Source: Prorocentrum cordatum (Eukaryota > Sar > Dinophyceae > Prorocentrales > Prorocentraceae). Taken from it: a stretch of DNA of 64,000 nucleotides. The DNA lies in the NCBI GenBank assembly GCA_963575745.1, contig CAUYUJ010017893.1, positions 624,112 to 688,111 of the forward strand. The letters run 5' to 3'. The first letter of the stretch is position 1. Every line of letters starts with the position of its first letter. The notes under the pieces were generated by a model. It did not search any database. It worked only from the letters and a program-made list of their open reading frames with translations, and was not told where the DNA came from. The translations under genes and the position numbers were made by a program. Positions 60,166-64,000 of this stretch are shown one piece after another.

Positions 60166-60754
60166 CTCTTCCGCGGTGATTTCTTCCAGGAGGAAGAAGG
60201 AAAGGCGACACCAACACCAACAGGGCGAGGAGATGCGCGGAGGCAAGGGGGGTCTACCTGGCGGTATGGTCCCCCCTCTCTCGCTCGAGACATCCCCAGT
60301 CTCGCGCTCGGGAAGGCATCGTGGACCTCCTCGCTGGAGGTGGGCCCCCTGGTGGTGTTAGCATCGCTTCTCCTCCCTCCGATTCCAGACTCGAGGGCGT
60401 CTGGGCTTTCACGGTGCGCGCCCCGCGGCCACCCCGCCGCGCCCTCCGCCGGCGCCTCCTCCGCGGCCGGCGCCGCGGCGGCGGGCGGCGGCGGCGGCAC
60501 CGCGGGCGCCAGGACCCGGGTGCCGCTCAGGGCCCGGTAGAGGCCGTGCACCGCCGTCCTGGCGGCGCGGCGGGGAGGGGCGCCGGGCCCGGGGCTCCGA
60601 CGCCGCGAAGCAGTGGCAACAAACATGTGTAGGCACCCGCGCCCGGAGCCCACCTGTATCCGCGTCCTTTCTCTCGGGCCGGATCGAGGTGTGAGGGCCC
60701 CAGGACCCGAGAGAAGGCGAAAGCGCCCGGCTCGAAAAAAGTGAGGCGCCAGGA
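60166..60754. other. GC-rich stretch, possible exon on the minus strand
   Basis: After CGCCGCCAG the minus strand near 60555-60420 reads VHGLYRALSGTRVLAPAV, then a Pro/Ala run. It could belong to gene 1 or be chance in GC-rich DNA. I do not call it. Confidence 0.2.
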
Positions 60755-60895
60755 TCTCCAGACCCCCGACGCCATGATTTTTTTCTTCATGGCGCGACCC
60801 CCAGAGGTCCGGACGTCCGTTCCCCAGGACCGGCTCTTCATCCCGAGTCGTTTTCTGACGGCCCCGAGGCCGGGCGCGGGCCCCCATGAAGCCGT
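60755..60895. repeat. GTCGTGA/CCCGAG repeat
   Basis: CAGACCCCCGACGCCATGAT then CCAGGACCGGCTCTTCATCC and GTCGTTTTCTGACGGCC. Confidence 0.7.
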
Positions 60896-61156
60896 TAACA
60901 TGGCGAAACGCGCCCGACGTCGTGGTTATTTTTCGGGACTCGAGGGGGTCTGGGCCTCCTGGGGGGGGCGGGGGCACCGCGCGGCCGTGCGCCCGGCCGC
61001 GGGCCCGAGCTCCCCGGGCCCCGCGGGGGGGGGGGGCCCTCGCCCGGCAGCGGGGCCCGCGCCTCGGGGGTGCCATGCCGTGCCCCCTCGGAGGCGGGCC
61101 CGGAGCCCCTCGCGTGGGGAGGAAACATCACGACGGGAGGTTCGTCGCCACGGTTC

Positions 61157-61308
61157 GGTCGGGCCTGCCCCCCTACAGGGGGGATCTGGGGCGAAGCATT
61201 TGAAAAATACAAAACAACACCCGCACGACCAAGGAAAGTCAAAACATCGTCCCCTGATTATTCTTGGACTATTTTTGAATATCCCTCCTGTAGAGGGACA
61301 GGCCCGAC
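61157..61308. mobile_element. MITE copy
   Basis: GGTCGGGCCTGCCCCCCTAC and GGGACAGGCCCGAC; interior ACATCGTCCCCTGATTATTC. The left flank is TC rather than TA. 152 bp. Confidence 0.8.
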
Positions 61309-61524
61309 TAAACGCTACGGTGTGGGCAGTGGATAAAGAGCCCTCAGATCTAAGGAATCCAGGGTCTGGAAGCCAGGGGAACTCCAATCGTGCATCGCCC
61401 ATGGATATCACTGCCGCCCTCATTGGATAAGGAATCCTCCAGGGTCTGGCGCCTCCTGGGACTATTCCTTAACAAACGCCTCCACCGTATTCTCAGCCTC
61501 TGCAAAGCGCCCTCACCGGCCATC

Positions 61525-61640
61525 GGGACCAACCCAAGAACGACTCGGGATGAAAAACCAGTCCCGGGGAAGGGGTCCAGACCTCTAAGAGGTCGCGTCA
61601 TGACAGAATCACGACGTCGGGGGTCTGGGGAGGGACTCCT
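61525..61640. repeat. GTCGTGA/CCCGAG repeat, inverted
   Basis: GAACGACTCGGGATGAAAAA, then CGGGGAAGGGGTCC and CATGACAGAATCACGACGTC. Confidence 0.7.
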
Positions 61641-62020
61641 CGAGGTCGGCATCGAGACCGGGTGATGCCACTCGAAGGGGCTGGGCGAGGTTTTCAGGCT
61701 GGCAGAACAGGGGGGCGGGGGGTCTACTTAGACCTCCACAGGGTTGCAAGGCCAATGCGCTGCGGAAGAGGGCTCGCCATCGTCGTCGGGCGTTCATCAG
61801 GGGGAGCGATCAATCGATCAATGGAGGGGCGTAAAAGAAGGTGCACCCTTATTGCCCTTTTCGGGCCCCAAGCGCACCTTGCTTAACCCCCCCATGTGTC
61901 AGACCCCCATTGATTAATCCAAGAAGGACCCCTAACCCTTTGGGAGGGGACCTAAGTTAGGAGAGCCAAAAACATTAAGTATAGGGGGTCTTTGCTGCAG
62001 AGGCCACGTCTGCACTGTGT

Positions 62021-62265
62021 TATGAAAGGCCTCTTGGATGGGGTCTCAGTAGATGGGGTCGGAGGATCGTGCCGCATCGCCGATGCATCGGTGATGCACC
62101 GGCGACGCATCGGGGATGCACCGGCGACGCATCGTCGACGTCGGCGACGCATCGGCGACGTCGACGTGAAGCAAATCGGGCTCCACATCGAGCCGCATCG
62201 GCGACGCATCGGCGATGTGGCGCGATCCTCCGACCCCACCTCCATCTGGGCCTCGAGTTCTCAGG
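62021..62265. repeat. ATCGGCG palindromic element, longest copy
   Basis: AAAGGCCTCTTGGATGGGGT on the left. The arms hold several extra GATGCACCGGCGACG units, so the element has grown by internal tandem duplication. Confidence 0.8.
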
Positions 62266-62505
62266 GTTAGGGGCTCTCTTGCTCTCGATGCCCCATCACT
62301 CGATGCCCGACGGTGTCGGCCCCGACCCTCGCGGCCCTCGCCGGGCCCGGGACCGTCGACAGCGACGGCGCTCGGGACGGGACGGGACGCCGGGGGGCCC
62401 CGCGCGGGCCCTCCGGCGTGCGGGAGGCACGCAGAGGCAGCGTCCAGGCACCGTGCCACGTCTGGACACCGTGTCCGCACCAACGCGGAGATTACCCCTG
62501 ACTGA

Positions 62506-62704
62506 GAAGGCGAAAACCCGCCCCCACCCCCAGTTCCGACTCCACCCCCGAACCCGCGATTCAAGGAGTCGGGACTGGGGGTGGGGGTAGGTTTTCGGGG
62601 TCCTGGAAGGGAGAAAACCCACCCCCACCCCCAGTCCTGACCCCTTGAATCGCCGGCTCGGGGATGGGCGTTGGGACTTGGGGCGGGGGTGGGTTTTCGC
62701 CTTC
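62506..62704. repeat. Nested CCCCCACCCCCAG palindrome
   Basis: GAAGGCGAAAACCCGCCCCC on the left is the inverse of GGGGGTGGGTTTTCGCCTTC on the right. Between them a second inverted pair (GACTGGGGGTGGGGGTAGG and CCACCCCCACCCCCAGTC) is nested. Confidence 0.75.
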
Positions 62705-62818
62705 CGACTGATACCCCGGCGACGCAAGGCTTCCACGCAAGTGGGGGGGGGGCCCAGGGCTCTGGTCGTGATTCTTTGCGATGTTGCATTCCTTTTGCAA
62801 CGTCGGACCTCAGGTCAG

Positions 62819-62973
62819 GTCGGGCCTGTCCCCCTACAAGGGGATTTTGGGCGAACAGTCAAAGGTAGGAACAAACATACTCCAAAAATGCTAAAAAATA
62901 CTCGGAAAAAGCGTCCCCATATCATGTATTTACTATTTTTGAATATTCCTCCTGTAGAGGGACAGGCGCGACT
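62819..62973. mobile_element. MITE copy
   Basis: GGTCGGGCCTGTCCCCCTAC and GGGACAGGCGCGACT, flanks CA and TA; 155 bp. Confidence 0.8.
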
Positions 62974-63040
62974 TACGTTTGCCGTGTATTGGGCCTCTGT
63001 AGTGGGTTGCTTGAAGTACCCCAAGCCCAGGGTGCCATTA

Positions 63041-63195
63041 GGTCGGGCATGTCCCCGTACAGGGGGATTTTGGACGAACAGTTGAAAAACAAGCCCCAAG
63101 AACCCCACCAATCTTCAAAAATTGCCAAAACATCGTCCTCAGAGTATGTTTGTACTATTTTTGAACATTCCCCCTGTAGAGGGACACGCCCGACT
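63041..63195. mobile_element. MITE copy
   Basis: GGTCGGGCATGTCCCCGTAC and GGGACACGCCCGACT with TA on both sides; 155 bp. It lies 67 bp from the previous copy in the same orientation. Confidence 0.85.
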
Positions 63196-63339
63196 TAAAG
63201 GTACCCCCAGGATTCTCGGGGTGGCCCAGACGGCCTCCGGGGCACCCCTCACGAGGCCCAGAGGGCACTGGGGGGCCCCAAGAGGGAGCGAGAAGCTGGG
63301 GGCACCTTGGGCCAGGGGCACTTCTAGGACCGCCCACCT

Positions 63340-63435
63340 CTGGGACCTTTTGCCGGACCCCGCGACCGTCAACAGAACGACTCAGGATGAAGAGACGGTC
63401 CTGGGGAAGGGGTCGGGACGTCCACGGACCCCGTA
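63340..63435. repeat. GTCGTGA/CCCGAG repeat, inverted fragment
   Basis: GACCGTCAACAGAACGACTC then GGTCCTGGGGAAGGGGTCGG. Confidence 0.6.
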
Positions 63436-63541
63436 TTGCGAAAGCGGGGTATCGCAAAGTCCGTACATCTACGAGCATGATGCGCATGTTCCGTAGATTC
63501 GACGAGAAAATCACATGTGGGGTAAATGAATTATGTAACTA

Positions 63542-63695
63542 GGTCGGGCATGTCCTCTGATAGGCGGACTTTGGAGGAAACGTAACGAATAGTCCCAAAT
63601 TGCTGAACACTAATCCAGAGAGCACGAAACACCGTCCCCAGACTACTTTGTTGACCATTCTCGCATGTTCCTCCTGTAGCGGGACATGCCCGACC
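63542..63695. mobile_element. MITE copy with matching TA ends
   Basis: GGTCGGGCATGTCC opens and GGACATGCCCGACC closes: the outer 14 bp are perfectly inverted and TA lies on each side. 154 bp. It is the best-preserved pair of ends in the window. Confidence 0.85.
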
Positions 63696-63704
63696 TAATT
63701 CTGC

Positions 63705-64000
63705 AGTCGATACCGTCAACCCGTATCATAGGGATGCGCGGTAAGGATGCATGGGCCATGGAGGCCCATGTGAACGTTTTTCGCACGCGGTTGGCCAGCG
63801 CAAGTCGCTAAGGATGGGCCGAGGAGGCTGGGTGCAAGGGTACCCTTGGGAAGGTTGCTCCTCCTTACTATGCGGGTTAACTGCAGTCTGTCGACCCCCG
63901 CTTGTCGCGGGGGGAGAAGGCGTATGAGATGATTTGCTGTTCCCCTCCCCCTGCAATTGGGTTCAGCAATCCGACTCGGAGGGACGGGCCCGGGGTGGGC
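63705..64000. repeat. Dispersed repeat shared with 51250-51900
   Basis: CGTCAACCCGTATCATAGGG, ATGCGGGTTAACTGCAGTCT, GCTGTTCCCCTCCCCCTGCA and CGGAGGGACGGGCCC occur in the same order as at 51250-51900. The window ends inside it. Confidence 0.6.

Noticed and set aside
1-64000. tRNA, rRNA or dinoflagellate spliced-leader sequence
   Set aside because: No cloverleaf, rRNA-like segment or GCCATTTTGGCTCAAG-type string was found by eye; a covariance search would be needed to exclude them.

Overview
The window looks like nuclear DNA of a dinoflagellate. The reasons are its high GC content, candidate genes split into short exons on one strand with very long introns, at least two likely GC-AG splice sites, and a decayed LINE whose RT tail and C-terminal zinc-finger text resemble dinoflagellate LINEs as I remember them. 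The rest is a dense load of short inverted-repeat elements and simple repeats. I saw no rRNA, tRNA, operon or bacterial signal. The taxonomic call is inference.

Two host gene models run on the minus strand. Gene 1 (upstream) is seen as an STI1/HOP-like TPR segment: a candidate exon at 56544-56606, a TPR exon at 54911-55093 and a one-repeat TPR exon at 27391-27492. The last two join in phase across a predicted 27.4 kb intron. Gene 2 starts with an ATG at 20313 and ends at a TGA at 472. Its six exons (19917-20313, 16726-16872, 11435-11515, 8321-8599, 3704-3783, 472-565) can all be joined in phase to give about 358 residues of unknown function.

The most striking object is a 16.6 kb mobile element at 31042-47633, inside the gene 1 intron. 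Its ends are inverted repeats carrying paired 32-bp palindromes, and a TA (within TTAA) lies at each edge. It encodes six minus-strand genes: a CENP-B/pogo-like DDE transposase of 1371 residues with an OTU-like motif upstream, an endonuclease/exonuclease/phosphatase protein, and four proteins I do not recognise. It is marked throughout, in coding and non-coding DNA and in every reading frame, by roughly 70 copies of the 12-bp near-palindrome CCGCAACTGCGG or one-base variants, all in one orientation. I saw none outside the element.

The remaining sequence is repeats. There is a TA-flanked MITE family of about 155 bp (twelve copies or halves, several touching exon donor sites), a 175-bp element family with five copies, a palindromic ATCGGCG family, two other dispersed families, a foldback element at 18486-19916, and a LINE remnant at about 21935-25860. 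There are also several minisatellite arrays, some in inverted pairs, and many GGA/TCC tracts. Layout: 0-20 kb is gene 2 with its minisatellite-filled introns; 20-26 kb is the LINE; 26-31 kb is MITEs, a TPR exon and a coiled-coil gene remnant; 31-47.6 kb is the large element; 47.6-55 kb is the rest of the intron; 55-64 kb is upstream gene 1 exons and a MITE cluster.
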